A DNA stretch of 64,000 bases from Leifsonia sp. CL147 (lineage in GTDB: Bacteria > Actinomycetota > Actinomycetes > Actinomycetales > Microbacteriaceae). The notes beneath the pieces were generated by a model. It did no database searches. It saw only the letters and a list, made by a program, of their open reading frames with translations, and was not told the DNA's origin. Made by a program: the position numbers and the translations under genes. Shown here in pieces: positions 43,180-52,252 of this stretch. The number at the start of each line of letters is the position of its first letter. Within the stretch, counting starts at the first letter, position 1. The stretch is taken from NCBI RefSeq assembly GCF_900114565.1, contig NZ_FOTM01000003.1:1-64000 (forward strand). Direction: 5' to 3'.

Positions 43180-43904
43180 GCCTCAGCGCCCGACGTGCCG
43201 GCCTTCAGCGCCGCGAGCCGCGCATCCACCTCGGTCAGCTCGCCCAGGTCGTCCAGCTGCTCGAACTGCGCGTCGAGGCTGGAGGAGGCGAGCTCCTGCG
43301 CGCCGCGCACACGGGCCTCCTCGCGGCGGATCTTCTCCTCGAAGCGGGAGACCTCGCTGGTCGGATCCATGATGTCGATGCTCTTGACCGCATCCATCAC
43401 CTGCGCCTGCGCCCGGGCGCTCGCGGCTCGCGCGACCAGCTCGGCGCGCTTGCTCTTCAACTGCTCCAGCTTCTCCTTCATCTGGTTCAGGCCGGTCTTC
43501 AGCTTCTCGACGACTTCGGTCTGCGCGGCGATCTGCGGCTCGGCGGCCTTCGCTTCGTTCTCGGCCGAGATCTGCCGCTGCAGCGCCACCTTCGCCAGGT
43601 TGTCGAACTTGTCTGCGTTCGCCGCGTCGCCGGAGGCGCGGTACTGGTCCGCCTGGCGGCTTGCGGCCAGCGCCTTGTCGCCCCACTCGCCCGCGGCGTC
43701 CACGTCTTCGCGGTGGTCGTCCTCGAGCATGCGCAGGTTGCCGATGGTCTCCGCGATCGCGCTCTCGGCGTCCGCGATGCTGTTCGTGAAGTCGCGGACC
43801 AGCTGGTCCAGCATCTTCTGCGGGTCCTCCGCTTGATCGAGGAGGGAGTTGACGTTCGCCCGCAAGAGTTGCGAGATCCGTCCGAAGATGGACTGCTTCG
43901 CCAT
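43176..43904 (-). CDS. pspA: PspA/IM30 (ESCRT-III-like) membrane stress protein
   Basis: A 242-residue coiled-coil protein with the PspA start (SIFGRISQLLRANVNSLLDQ) and the conserved LDQLVRDF and alternating charged heptads through about residue 220. PspA/IM30 proteins bind and remodel stressed membranes. GAAAGGAAG lies before the ATG. It follows the TPM gene by 56 bp and overlaps the arginase-family gene, so the three are likely one transcript. Confidence 0.92.
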   Translation of the reverse strand: MAKQSIFGRISQLLRANVNSLLDQAEDPQKMLDQLVRDFTNSIADAESAIAETIGNLRMLEDDHREDVDAAGEWGDKALAASRQADQYRASGDAANADKFDNLAKVALQRQISAENEAKAAEPQIAAQTEVVEKLKTGLNQMKEKLEQLKSKRAELVARAASARAQAQVMDAVKSIDIMDPTSEVSRFEEKIRREEARVRGAQELASSSLDAQFEQLDDLGELTEVDARLAALKAGTSGAEA

Positions 43905-43960
43905 GTGGTCTTCCTTTCGCTTCCGCCCCGAGGGCGATCATCCCTGTTACGTCAGGTCGT

Positions 43961-46045
43961 TCAGAACCGTCCGCCGCCGCGCCGGCTCCGGGTGCCGCCG
44001 CCGCCGAAGCTTCCGGCGCTGAAGCCGCCGCCGCCCCAGCCGCCTCCGCCGCCCCAGTTCCCGCCGCCGCCCCAGCCGCCGCCGAGGCCGCCGCCGAGGC
44101 CGCCGCCGAGCACGGAGTCGATCAGGATGCCGCCGAGGATGGCGCCGACCGCGCCGCCTGCTCCACGGGGACCGGCCGTCCCTCCGCCGAAGACGCCGCC
44201 CAGGCCGCCGCCCATTCCGGGCTGGAACCCGCCGACGTCCTGCTGTGCCAGCTGCGTGGCCTCGTCCGCGAGTTGCGCGGCGCGCTGGGCCTGTGCGAGC
44301 GCGGACGCCGCATCCGTCGCGGCCGTCTGCTCCGCCTGCGCGACGAGGCGCGACGCCTCGGCGAGCCGGGTGCGGGCTGCGGGTCCTACCGCTCCGCGCC
44401 GGGCGGTGAGGAAGTCCTCGCACGCGGACACCCGGGCACGCGCCGTCAGCAGCGTCTGCTGCAGCGCCGACTGGGCGCGCTGCGCCTGCGCCCGAGCGTC
44501 GCGGACGCCCTGCAGGACGGCGTCGATCGACCGGTTGGCGGCGTCGAGCCGCCGGGCGAGCTCCAGCGGATCCACCCGGCCGGCAGTCAGCGCTGCCTGG
44601 ACATCCGTCACGGTCTGCTCCGTGCCCGCAGCGGTGGCCGCGATCGTGCCGCCCGGATCGCTGGAGGCTGCGAGCGCGCGTGCCTCCGCGAGATCGCTGC
44701 GCAGCTCCGCGATCGTGCGGTCGAGGGATTGCTGCGCGGCGTCCAGGTCGGTGCCGAGCCTGTCGACGGCGTCGAGCAGCAGGCCGGCCTGATCGGCGGA
44801 CTCCTCGGCGGCGCGCACGCCGACCGCGGCCGCGCCCGCGTTCCCCGCCGCCTGCTGCGTCGCGCCGGCCAGTGCTGTCTCGGCGAAGTCGAGCCGCTGG
44901 CTCGCCTGGTCGACGTTGTCGTGCACCGTGGCGAGCGCGGCGTCCGCGTAGCGCCGGGCGAGCCCGTCCAGCGCGGACCGGGCGGTCGTCAGGCGCTGCC
45001 GGAGCACTGACACGCGGCTCGTGAGCTCGGCGGTCGCCTCCGGGATGCGCTTCTCCAGCGCGCGCAACTCGTCGAAGGCGTCGGCTTGGGCGTCGAGTGC
45101 CTGGTTGGCCGCGCCGCACAGCTGGACGATGTGGATGTTCCACTCGCGCCGCTGCTCGTCCGTGTCGGGCTCAGCGTCATCCAGCCGCTGCTTCAGCGCG
45201 AACGCCTCGCGCAGCTGTCCCTTGGCCGCATCGAGCGCCGCCTGGAACGGCACGACGGCCGGCCCGCCGTACTCGGCGGTGGCGTACGCGAGCTCCTGTT
45301 CGCTGGTGCGGATGGCATCGTCCGTCTGCACGAGCGCCGAACCGGCTCGCCGTTCCAGGTCGGCGAGCGGGATGGTGTGCAGCTCGCTCTGCGGGGTCGC
45401 CGGCCCGGCGGCGGCCTGCTGCCTCCGCGAACGGCGCGTGCGCACCAGCAGGAAGACGAGGAGACCGACCACGATGACGCCGATCAGGAACACCCAGAAG
45501 AAGGTCGCGCCTCCGCCGGAGCCGCCCAGGGCGTCGCCGAGGCCGGCCGCCGCCGCGACTCCCGCTCCCGCCCAGTCCCCGGCATGCAGCTTCGGCTCGA
45601 TGTTGTTCTGCTCGATGCCGTCGAGCTGTTCCGGGCTCACCGGGCCGGCGTCGTCGCCGGAGAGGTAGTACGTGCGTCCCGTGGTGGACACCGCGAGCAG
45701 GTAGTCGCGCTGGCCGAGCCCGTTGCGGGCGGCGGTCTCATTGGCCCAGTCCGCTGCCTCGGTCGGGGCGGTGAAGGTGTCGACGTAGACGACGAACAGG
45801 TCGATGTGGTGCTGGGCGTACAGCTGCTCGGCGGCCGTCGTGATGGCCGCCAGGTCCCCCTGGCTCAGCACGTGGGCGTCGTCGACGACGTGGCCCGCCC
45901 CGAAGTCGACGGGGTCCTGCGCGGCGACGGTCGCACCGGCAGGGGACCCGGGTCCCGCCGCGAGCGGTCCCGCCGCGAGCGGTCCCGCCGCGAGCCCGAG
46001 CGCCAGCAGGGCCCCGGTCAGCAGACGTAGACCTGGCAAGCGCAT
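43961..46045 (-). CDS. TPM-domain membrane protein with coiled coil and Gly-rich tail
   Basis: A 694-residue exported protein. The signal peptide (1-about 28) holds an AAGPL repeat made by 15-bp DNA repeats. A TPM domain (about 50-165; VVDDAHVLSQGDLAAI, YYLSGD) faces outside. A membrane helix (about 183-203), a long cytoplasmic coiled coil (about 230-590) and a Gly-rich tail (GGGLGGGLGGGWGGGG) follow. TPM proteins are membrane-associated; PspA partners are often adjacent. Tail length may vary because of DNA repeats at about 43995-44110. Confidence 0.88.
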   Translation of the reverse strand: MRLPGLRLLTGALLALGLAAGPLAAGPLAAGPGSPAGATVAAQDPVDFGAGHVVDDAHVLSQGDLAAITTAAEQLYAQHHIDLFVVYVDTFTAPTEAADWANETAARNGLGQRDYLLAVSTTGRTYYLSGDDAGPVSPEQLDGIEQNNIEPKLHAGDWAGAGVAAAAGLGDALGGSGGGATFFWVFLIGVIVVGLLVFLLVRTRRSRRQQAAAGPATPQSELHTIPLADLERRAGSALVQTDDAIRTSEQELAYATAEYGGPAVVPFQAALDAAKGQLREAFALKQRLDDAEPDTDEQRREWNIHIVQLCGAANQALDAQADAFDELRALEKRIPEATAELTSRVSVLRQRLTTARSALDGLARRYADAALATVHDNVDQASQRLDFAETALAGATQQAAGNAGAAAVGVRAAEESADQAGLLLDAVDRLGTDLDAAQQSLDRTIAELRSDLAEARALAASSDPGGTIAATAAGTEQTVTDVQAALTAGRVDPLELARRLDAANRSIDAVLQGVRDARAQAQRAQSALQQTLLTARARVSACEDFLTARRGAVGPAARTRLAEASRLVAQAEQTAATDAASALAQAQRAAQLADEATQLAQQDVGGFQPGMGGGLGGVFGGGTAGPRGAGGAVGAILGGILIDSVLGGGLGGGLGGGWGGGGNWGGGGGWGGGGFSAGSFGGGGTRSRRGGGRF

Positions 46046-46208
46046 CCACCCCTCGCGTTCCCGGGTCCGGCTCTCGGGCCTGGGTTGTACCCCGCCGAGT
46101 CTATTTCCGGCGCCTGTGCGCTGTCACTGTTTCCGCCTGTTACACCTGTGTGTGCGCTCGGCGGGGCCGGCTGCTGGGATGGAGGGGTCCGGTCGAGAGG
46201 AGGAGCGC

Positions 46209-46970
46209 ATGTCGCAGCAGCCCGTCCTGGCCGTCGTCGAAGCGACGCGCTTCCGCCCGCACGACCCCGCCTATCACGAGTACGTGCAGTTGCTCGTCGG
46301 CAACGTGATCGCCGAGGCGCGATCCCACGGCTGGGGCGTGATCCGGCTCGCGGCCGACCGCGGAACCGCTGCCCTGCTCTCCGGCACCGCCCAGGCGGAC
46401 GCCATCGTGATCGTGGGCGGGGAGGACATCCACCCCCGCTTCTACGGTGCGGAGACCGGCTACGCCAACGAGTCCCGGCATCTTCCGGTCGCGGACGCCG
46501 CCCAGATCGCGCTCGTCCGGTCGGCCGTCGCACGCCGGACGCCGCTGCTGGGCATCTGCCGCGGCCTCCAGATCGTGAACGTCGCCCTCGGCGGGACGCT
46601 CGTGCAGGACCTCGGCGACGAGTGCGGCCACGTGAACCGCGGAGTGCCCATCCCGCAGGTGCTCACCACCCACACGGTCCAGCCGGAGGTGGATTCCCGC
46701 GTCGCGGAACTGCTCGGCGCCCGCCCCGTGGAGGTCCGCAGCGCGCACCACCAGGCCGTCGACCGGCTCGGCGCCGGCCTCGCCGTCACCGCCCGGTCGC
46801 ACGACGGCCACGTCGAGGCGATCGAGCACCAGGACGCCCCGTTGCTCGCGGTGCAGTGGCACCCGGAGGACGTGCAGGCGCCGGCCGGCCAGCTCACGGC
46901 GCTCCTCGGTGTCCTGCGGTCCGGCATTCTGGATGCGGAGCTCGCCTCCCGCTCCGTCGTCGCAGCCTGA
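46209..46970 (+). CDS. Class I glutamine amidotransferase-like hydrolase (peptidase C26/PuuD type)
   Basis: A 253-residue protein. The nucleophile elbow is LLGICRGLQIVN, and the triad His and Glu are in VQWHPED. IVIVGGEDIHPRFYG matches the gamma-glutamyl-GABA hydrolase family, which cleaves gamma-glutamyl amides in polyamine or amino acid breakdown. No puu genes adjoin, so the substrate is not certain. ATG 46209 is preceded by GAGAGGAGGAGCGC. Confidence 0.85.
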   Translation: MSQQPVLAVVEATRFRPHDPAYHEYVQLLVGNVIAEARSHGWGVIRLAADRGTAALLSGTAQADAIVIVGGEDIHPRFYGAETGYANESRHLPVADAAQIALVRSAVARRTPLLGICRGLQIVNVALGGTLVQDLGDECGHVNRGVPIPQVLTTHTVQPEVDSRVAELLGARPVEVRSAHHQAVDRLGAGLAVTARSHDGHVEAIEHQDAPLLAVQWHPEDVQAPAGQLTALLGVLRSGILDAELASRSVVAA

Positions 46971-46992
46971 GGGCGCTCGCTCTCTACGGCGG

Positions 46993-47715
46993 TCAGTCCT
47001 GCACCGGCCACCCGTGGTCGCCCAGCAGCGGCACGAAGGCGACGGCGCCCAGGTCCGTCTTGGTCAGCATCCCGTCGTCTCCGCGGGTGAACAGCGCGAG
47101 GTGCTGCGCTCCTCCCGGCCGGCCCACAGGCATCACGATGCGGCCGCGCGGCGCGAGCTGCTCCGCCCAGGGACGCGGGACGGATGGCCCGGTCGCCGCC
47201 GCGACGATCGCGTCGTAGGGTGCGCCCGGCGGCCAGCCGAGCGTCCCGTCGCCGGTCACGACCTCGACACGGTACCCGAGCGCTTCGAGCGTCGCAGCGG
47301 CCTCCACCGCGAGATCCGGATGCCGTTCGATGCTCACCACCCGATGGGCGAGCTCCGCGGCGACGGCGGCCGCGTAGCCGGACCCGGTCCCGACGTCCAG
47401 CACCGCGTCCTCGGGCCCGATACGGGCGGCCTGCAGCGTCAGGGCGACGATGTACGGCTGCGAGATGGTCTGGCCGTTCCCGATGGGCATCGGATGGTCC
47501 TCGTACGCATACGGCGCCGCCCGCTCGTCGACGAACAGGTGCCGCGGCACGCGCCTCATCGCATCGAGGACCCGCTGATCCTCGATCCCGCGGCTGACGA
47601 GCTGCTCCTCGACCATCCGCGCTCGTTCGAAGGTGTGCTCGTGGTTCGTGCCGCCATTGAACCACCGCGGCGGCTCTCGCGCACGGCCGAACTCCTTCTG
47701 CTCGAGCTGAACCAT
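46993..47715 (-). CDS. pcm: Protein-L-isoaspartate O-methyltransferase family protein
   Basis: A 240-residue methyltransferase with the Pcm hallmarks: RVPRHLFVD, GQTISQPYIVA, SAM-binding DVGTGSGYAAAV, and RGRIVMPVG. It methylates isoaspartyl residues to begin their repair. About 25 residues before the usual ERARMVEEQL start are not conserved, so a later start is possible. ATG 47715 lacks a strong ribosome-binding site. It follows the epimerase gene on the same strand. Confidence 0.85.
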   Translation of the reverse strand: MVQLEQKEFGRAREPPRWFNGGTNHEHTFERARMVEEQLVSRGIEDQRVLDAMRRVPRHLFVDERAAPYAYEDHPMPIGNGQTISQPYIVALTLQAARIGPEDAVLDVGTGSGYAAAVAAELAHRVVSIERHPDLAVEAAATLEALGYRVEVVTGDGTLGWPPGAPYDAIVAAATGPSVPRPWAEQLAPRGRIVMPVGRPGGAQHLALFTRGDDGMLTKTDLGAVAFVPLLGDHGWPVQD

Positions 47716-47806
47716 CCCGGGATGCCGAACGGCACGATGATCATGCCGTCGTTGCTCATCCACACCATCCTCGGGGGAGGCTCCTGTTCGGCAGGCGTCG
47801 TGCGGG

Positions 47807-48802
47807 TCACCCGAACGCGCGGGCGTGCTCCACGAGGCGGTCGAAGGCCGCATCCAGGTCCGGGTCGGCCCGCTGACGTTCGGGATCGGCCAGGTACCAC
47901 TCCACGATCTCGCCAGCGCCTCGCGCGAACGGGATCCGAGGGCGGAACTCGGGCACGAGCGCTTGCACCTTCCGGTTGTCGAAATGCATCGAGTGGGCTT
48001 TGTCGCCGAGAAGACCCGGCCCCACCTCCGGAATCACTGCGGCGATGGATTCGCTGGCCACGTGCACGAGGTCGGCCTCCACCCCGAGCGCCTCCGCAAG
48101 GTAACGGTAGATCTCGTCCCAGGTCGGCGCCTCGTCGCCCGTGATGTGGAAGGCGTCGCCCACCGCCTCCGGCCGGCCGAGCAGCCCGACGAAGGCGACG
48201 GCGAAGTCGGTGTTGTGGGTGATCGTCCAGCGGCTCGTCCCGTCGCCGTGGACGACGACCGGGGCGCCGCGCCGCATCCGCTCCAGGTCGGTCCAGCTGC
48301 CCGTCGTCGGGATCAGCGTGCGGTCGTACGTGTGCGAGGGGCGGACGATCGTCGCCGGGAACCCGCGGTCGCGGTACGCCTCGACCAGGAGGTCCTCGCA
48401 GGCGATCTTGTCCCGTGAGTACTTCCAGAAGGGGTTCCGGAGCGCCGTGGACTCGGTGACCGGGACGCGCGACGGCGGCTTCTGGTACGCGGACGCCGAG
48501 CTGATGAAGACGAACTGGCCGACCCGTCCCTCGAACAGGTCGAAGTCCGTCCGGATATGGTCGGGGGTGAACGCGAGGAACTCCGCCGCCACGTCGAAGC
48601 TGCGCTCGCCGAGGACGCGGTGCACGCTCTCCGGGTCGCGAATGTCGGCGTGCAGCACCTCCACACCGTCGGGCAGCGGCCGCGTGGAGCTGGCGCCGCG
48701 GTTGACCACCGTGACCTCGTGTCCGCGATCGACCGCCTCGGCGACGCACGCCGAGCTGATCACGCCCGTCCCACCGATGAAGAGTGTCCGTGTCGCTGCC
48801 AT
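47807..48802 (-). CDS. NAD-dependent epimerase/dehydratase family protein
   Basis: A 331-residue extended SDR. The cofactor loop is FIGGTGVISSA, the active site is ISSASAY with YSRDK-type Tyr and Lys, and RPSHTYD is the substrate loop. The variant GGTGVIS and SAYQK pattern resembles plastid CSP41-like and isoflavone-reductase-like epimerases. Substrate unknown. ATG 48802 has AAGGAGCGGGGC upstream. It is divergent from the AbiEi-type gene. Confidence 0.85.
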   Translation of the reverse strand: MAATRTLFIGGTGVISSACVAEAVDRGHEVTVVNRGASSTRPLPDGVEVLHADIRDPESVHRVLGERSFDVAAEFLAFTPDHIRTDFDLFEGRVGQFVFISSASAYQKPPSRVPVTESTALRNPFWKYSRDKIACEDLLVEAYRDRGFPATIVRPSHTYDRTLIPTTGSWTDLERMRRGAPVVVHGDGTSRWTITHNTDFAVAFVGLLGRPEAVGDAFHITGDEAPTWDEIYRYLAEALGVEADLVHVASESIAAVIPEVGPGLLGDKAHSMHFDNRKVQALVPEFRPRIPFARGAGEIVEWYLADPERQRADPDLDAAFDRLVEHARAFG

Positions 48803-48975
48803 GCCCCGCTCCTTTACGCGTCCCCGTCGTGCACCTGCCCGTCGCCGGTGCCGGGAGGTTCCGCCGAATGGCCAGGCTAACCCCGCGGGACGCGGCACGC
48901 GAGGTGCCCCATCATCCCATCCGCATCGTCCGTTCCTCGTCCCGTCCCTCGTCCCTTCCGTCCCTTCCCGCTTGC

Positions 48976-49038
48976 GAAGGAGATTCGACCGTCTCCCGTC
49001 CGAATCTCCTTCACTACTGCCAATCGAAGGAGATTCGA
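48976..49038. repeat. Three copies of a 12-bp element before the AbiEi-type gene
   Basis: GAAGGAGATTCG at 48976-48987 is repeated inverted at 49001-49012 (13-nt loop) and directly at 49026-49037. The 337-bp divergent gap contains this and a pyrimidine-rich stretch (about 48920-48970); no gene is seen. The elements are candidate operators for the AbiEi-like protein. Confidence 0.75.
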
Positions 49039-49139
49039 AGCTGTTCGTCCTTCGTTGCACAGCACCCGCCTGCTGCGGGTTCTCCACAGATCGGCGGCCG
49101 GCCCGCCGACGATGCCGCCGTCGCACGGAGACTGGGCAC

Positions 49140-50012
49140 ATGATCGACCAGCACACGTTGACCCGCCTGGGCGGGATCGCCACCGCCCATCAGCTCCGCG
49201 CCGCAGGGGCTTCGTCCGAACAGTTGTCGGCGGCCGTGCGAGCCGGAGAGCTCCGCCGGATCCGCAAGGGCGTCTATGCGCTGCCCACCGCCTCGCGCGA
49301 TGCGCTCACCGCTGTCGTCGCACGGGGACGGCTCTCGTGCGTGACCGCGGCGCGCACGTATGGTCTGTGGGGAGGCGATGACACGCGGTTGCATCTTCAA
49401 CTCGCTCCGAACACCCGAGCGGGACCCCGGGGTGGTTGCGTCCGGCACTGGCGGCCGACCGAATCGCACGAGGAACTCTGGAGGGTCACACTCGCGGACT
49501 GCCTCCGCTCGGTGGGGCGGTGTGCCGACGAGGAGACCGCCGTCGCGGTATTCGACACCGCCATCTCGGCGGGCCTGACGAATCCTCTGGCGTTGCGGGA
49601 CGTGCTCGCCGGAACGCCGGCCAACGTTCGCGCGAGGGCGCTGCTCGCTCGCCCGGGTTCCGATTCCGGTGTCGAGTCGATCGTGCGCCAGCGGCTCCAG
49701 CGCCGCGGCCATCTCGTGGAGCAGCAGGTGCACGTCGACGGTGTGGGGCGGGTCGACCTGCGAGTCGACGGCGTGCTGTATGTCGAGGTCGACGGCTTCG
49801 GATTCCACAGCGACCGCCAGGCGTTCGAACGCGACCGCCAGAGGGATGCCGGGCTGGGCGCCCGAGGGCTGGCGCGTATGCGGGTCTCGGCCGCTCAGGT
49901 GCGCAGGAACTGGCCGGCCGTCCTCCGGGCGATGGATGGCATCCTCGCGCACTCGGTGAACTCACAGGGAGCTCGGGACCAAGCCGGTGCCCTCGCGTGT
50001 TCCACCTACTGA
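49140..50012 (+). CDS. AbiEi-like antitoxin domain fused to DUF559/Vsr-like nuclease domain
   Basis: A 290-residue protein. Residues 1-about 55 form the winged-helix AbiEi N-terminal domain (GGIATAHQLRAAGASSEQ, LRRIRKGVYALP). The middle is an AbiEi-like body (SCVTAARTYGLW). Residues about 180-275 match the DUF559/very-short-patch nuclease fold (VDLRVDGVLYVEVDGFGFH, with candidate metal residues Asp and Glu). No AbiEii toxin gene is adjacent. The architecture is common in actinobacteria and its biological role is unknown. Start ATG 49140 follows ACTGGGC with weak ribosome-binding support. Confidence 0.8.
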   Translation: MIDQHTLTRLGGIATAHQLRAAGASSEQLSAAVRAGELRRIRKGVYALPTASRDALTAVVARGRLSCVTAARTYGLWGGDDTRLHLQLAPNTRAGPRGGCVRHWRPTESHEELWRVTLADCLRSVGRCADEETAVAVFDTAISAGLTNPLALRDVLAGTPANVRARALLARPGSDSGVESIVRQRLQRRGHLVEQQVHVDGVGRVDLRVDGVLYVEVDGFGFHSDRQAFERDRQRDAGLGARGLARMRVSAAQVRRNWPAVLRAMDGILAHSVNSQGARDQAGALACSTY

Positions 50013-50048
50013 CGGCGTCGCAGCCAGCGCGCCGCACGAGGAGGAATC

Positions 50049-50495
50049 GTGACACAGGACTACCGCAAGGACCCGGAGGCGGTCTCCCGCCTGACCCCGC
50101 GTCAGTACGAGGTGACACAGGAGGCCGCAACCGAGCCGGCGTTCCGCAACGAGTACTGGAACAACCATGAGGAGGGCCTCTACGTCGACGTCGTGTCGGG
50201 GGAGCCGCTCTTCGCGTCCGTGAACAAGTACGACAGCCGCTCGGGATGGCCGAGCTTCACCGTTCCGGTCGAGCCGGGCAATATCGTCGAGAAGGTGGAT
50301 CGGGCCTACGGAATGGTGCGGACGGAGGTGCGATCCGCCCACGGTGACAGTCACCTGGGCCACCTCTTCGACGATGGTCCCGCCGAGGCCGGAGGGCTGC
50401 GCTACTGCATCAACTCGGCCGCTCTCCGCTTCGTCCCGCTCGCCGAGCTGGACGCTGCCGGATACAGCGAGTACACCCACATTTTCGAGAAGTAA
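50049..50495 (+). CDS. msrB: Peptide-methionine (R)-S-oxide reductase
   Basis: A 148-residue MsrB, repairing methionine R-sulfoxide in proteins. Motifs: [38 protein letters not shown] and the catalytic Cys in [11 protein letters not shown]. The zinc CxxC pairs of other MsrBs are absent, so it is the zinc-free type. GTG 50049 has GAGGAGG upstream. msrA follows after 11 bp. Confidence 0.93.
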   Translation: MTQDYRKDPEAVSRLTPRQYEVTQEAATEPAFRNEYWNNHEEGLYVDVVSGEPLFASVNKYDSRSGWPSFTVPVEPGNIVEKVDRAYGMVRTEVRSAHGDSHLGHLFDDGPAEAGGLRYCINSAALRFVPLAELDAAGYSEYTHIFEK

Positions 50496-50506
50496 GGAGC
50501 ATCACA

Positions 50507-51016
50507 ATGACGCAGAAGGCCATCCTCGCCGGAGGCTGTTTCTGGGGAATGCAGGACCTCATCCGCAAGCTCCCGGGCGTGGTCGGCACGCGCGTGGGCT
50601 ACACCGGCGGCGACGTCCCCAACGCCACCTACCGCAACCACGGCACCCACGCCGAGGCGATCGAGATCGAGTTCGACCCGGAGCGCACCAGCTACCGCGA
50701 TCTGCTCGAGTTCTTCTTCCAGATCCACGACCCGTCGACGAAGAACCGTCAGGGCAACGACGTCGGCACCAGCTACCGCTCCGCGATCTTCTTCGTGGAC
50801 GACGAGCAGCGCCGGATCGCCGAGGACACCATCGCCGACGTGGATGCGTCGGGCCTCTGGCCGGGGAAGGTGGTCACCGAGGTGACGGCGGCCGGACCGT
50901 TCTGGCAGGCGGAAGCGGAGCACCAGGACTACCTGGAGCGTATCCCGTGGGGCTACACCTGCCACTTCGTGCGCCCGGGCTGGAAGCTTCCCAAGCGGGA
51001 GGCCGCCACGAGCTGA
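50507..51016 (+). CDS. msrA: Peptide-methionine (S)-S-oxide reductase
   Basis: A 169-residue MsrA with catalytic GCFWG near the N-terminus (residues 10-14), [25 protein letters not shown] and AEAEHQDYL. It reduces methionine S-sulfoxide, complementing msrB in the same operon. TAAGGAG precedes the ATG. Its last codons (AATS and stop) form the first unit of the 23-bp tandem repeat. Confidence 0.94.
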   Translation: MTQKAILAGGCFWGMQDLIRKLPGVVGTRVGYTGGDVPNATYRNHGTHAEAIEIEFDPERTSYRDLLEFFFQIHDPSTKNRQGNDVGTSYRSAIFFVDDEQRRIAEDTIADVDASGLWPGKVVTEVTAAGPFWQAEAEHQDYLERIPWGYTCHFVRPGWKLPKREAATS

Positions 51017-51118
51017 CAGCCCGAGCCGCCACAAGCTGACAGCCCGAGCCGCCACGAGCTGACAGCCCGAGCCGCCACGAGCTGACAGCCCGAGCCGCCG
51101 CAAGCTGTGGGCTCAGGC
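51002..51118. repeat. 23-bp tandem repeat running through the msrA stop codon
   Basis: Units begin at 51002, 51025, 51048, 51071 and 51094 (the last is partial), with GCCGCCACGAGCTGA core. The first copy encodes the end of msrA. The terminal part forms a GCCCGAGCC (51088-51096)/GGCTCAGGC (51110-51118) hairpin, which may terminate both convergent transcripts. Confidence 0.88.
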
Positions 51119-52249
51119 GGCGGGGGCCGCCCGCTCCAGCAGGACGGCCACCTCCAGGTGGCCGGTCTGCGGGAACATGTCGAGCACACGGCCGGTCCGG
51201 ATGCGGTAGGACGGCATCCGGGCCAGGTCGTGGGCGAGGCTCTTCGGGTTGCAGCTGGAGTACACGACGCCCGGGACGCCCGAGCCCTCCAGCCACCGGG
51301 CCAGGTCCGCGCCGATGCCCCGGCGCGGCGGATTCACGATCACCAGTTCGGGTGGGGCCGCAGCGCCGAGGGCGAACGCGGTCGCGTCCCCGGCGCGGAA
51401 CGCGACCTGCGGCAGCCCCGCGGCGGCCGCACTCGCCCGGGCGCTCCGTACCGCCTCCCGGCTGGTCTCCACGCCCACCACCCGTCGGCCGGGCGCCGCG
51501 ACGTGCAGCGCGAAGCCGCCGACCCCGCAGTACAGGTCCCACACCGACGCGGGCGCGAGTTCGTCCACCCACGACGTCACCTGTTCGTAGAGCGCCGTCG
51601 CGACGGCCGTGTTCGTCTGGAAGAAGCTCTGCGGACGCAGGCGCAGCGACACGGCTCCGAGCCGCATGGGCAGCGCGGACTCGCGGGTGAGCACCACATC
51701 CGTCTCGCCTTCGACCACGGCCTTGTGCTCCGGCTGGATGTTGACGGTGACGACGCGTGCGGCCGGCAGCTCGGCGAGCAGCCACGGCAGTCCATCGCGG
51801 ACGAGTGCGACCGTGCGCTCGGACCGCACGACGAACCGCACCATCAGCTCGCCGTCCGGCGACTCGGTCACGAGGACGAATTTGAGCTCGCCGCGGCGTT
51901 CCGGCACCTGATACGGCTCCAGCCGCTGAAGGCCGACGAACCGGGCGAGGACAGGCAGCGCCGCGCGGATCCCGGGGGAGCAGATGCCGCACTCGCGCAG
52001 GTCGACCCCACGCCCGGCCTCGTCGAGGATCCCGATCGTCGGAGCCTCGAGGGTCCCCCCGACGACCATCTTGGCCTTGTTCCGGTATCCCGCTTCGGCG
52101 CTCGCCACCGGCGGCAGCCAGACCGCATCGCCGAACGGTGCGAGCAGCTCACGGGCGAGGCGGTCCTTGCCCATCAGCTGCTCGGCGTAGGGGACACCCA
52201 TCAGCGTGCACGAGCGGCACACGCCGGCGTCGAAATACGAACAGTCCAT
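51113..52249 (-). CDS. rlmC: 23S rRNA (uracil-C5)-methyltransferase, RlmC/RlmCD-like
   Basis: A 378-residue SAM methyltransferase of the TrmA/RlmC/RlmD group. [4Fe-4S] cysteines are in CSYFDAGVCRSC and ECGIC. The fold and SAM site include RPQSFFQTN and DLYCGVGGF, and the catalytic Cys is in YSSCNPKSLAHDL. Length and the absence of a TRAM domain fit RlmC, which methylates U747. ATG 52249 lies 3 nt past the encoded CCA of tRNA-Arg, so the mRNA would begin nearly leaderless after tRNA processing. Confidence 0.85.
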   Translation of the reverse strand: MDCSYFDAGVCRSCTLMGVPYAEQLMGKDRLARELLAPFGDAVWLPPVASAEAGYRNKAKMVVGGTLEAPTIGILDEAGRGVDLRECGICSPGIRAALPVLARFVGLQRLEPYQVPERRGELKFVLVTESPDGELMVRFVVRSERTVALVRDGLPWLLAELPAARVVTVNIQPEHKAVVEGETDVVLTRESALPMRLGAVSLRLRPQSFFQTNTAVATALYEQVTSWVDELAPASVWDLYCGVGGFALHVAAPGRRVVGVETSREAVRSARASAAAAGLPQVAFRAGDATAFALGAAAPPELVIVNPPRRGIGADLARWLEGSGVPGVVYSSCNPKSLAHDLARMPSYRIRTGRVLDMFPQTGHLEVAVLLERAAPAA

Positions 52250-52252
52250 GGA

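Noticed and set aside
51002-51118. 23-bp direct repeats near msrA as a CRISPR or phage attachment site
   Set aside because: The units are head-to-tail with no spacers, and they derive from the msrA 3' end; no integrase is near the tRNA.
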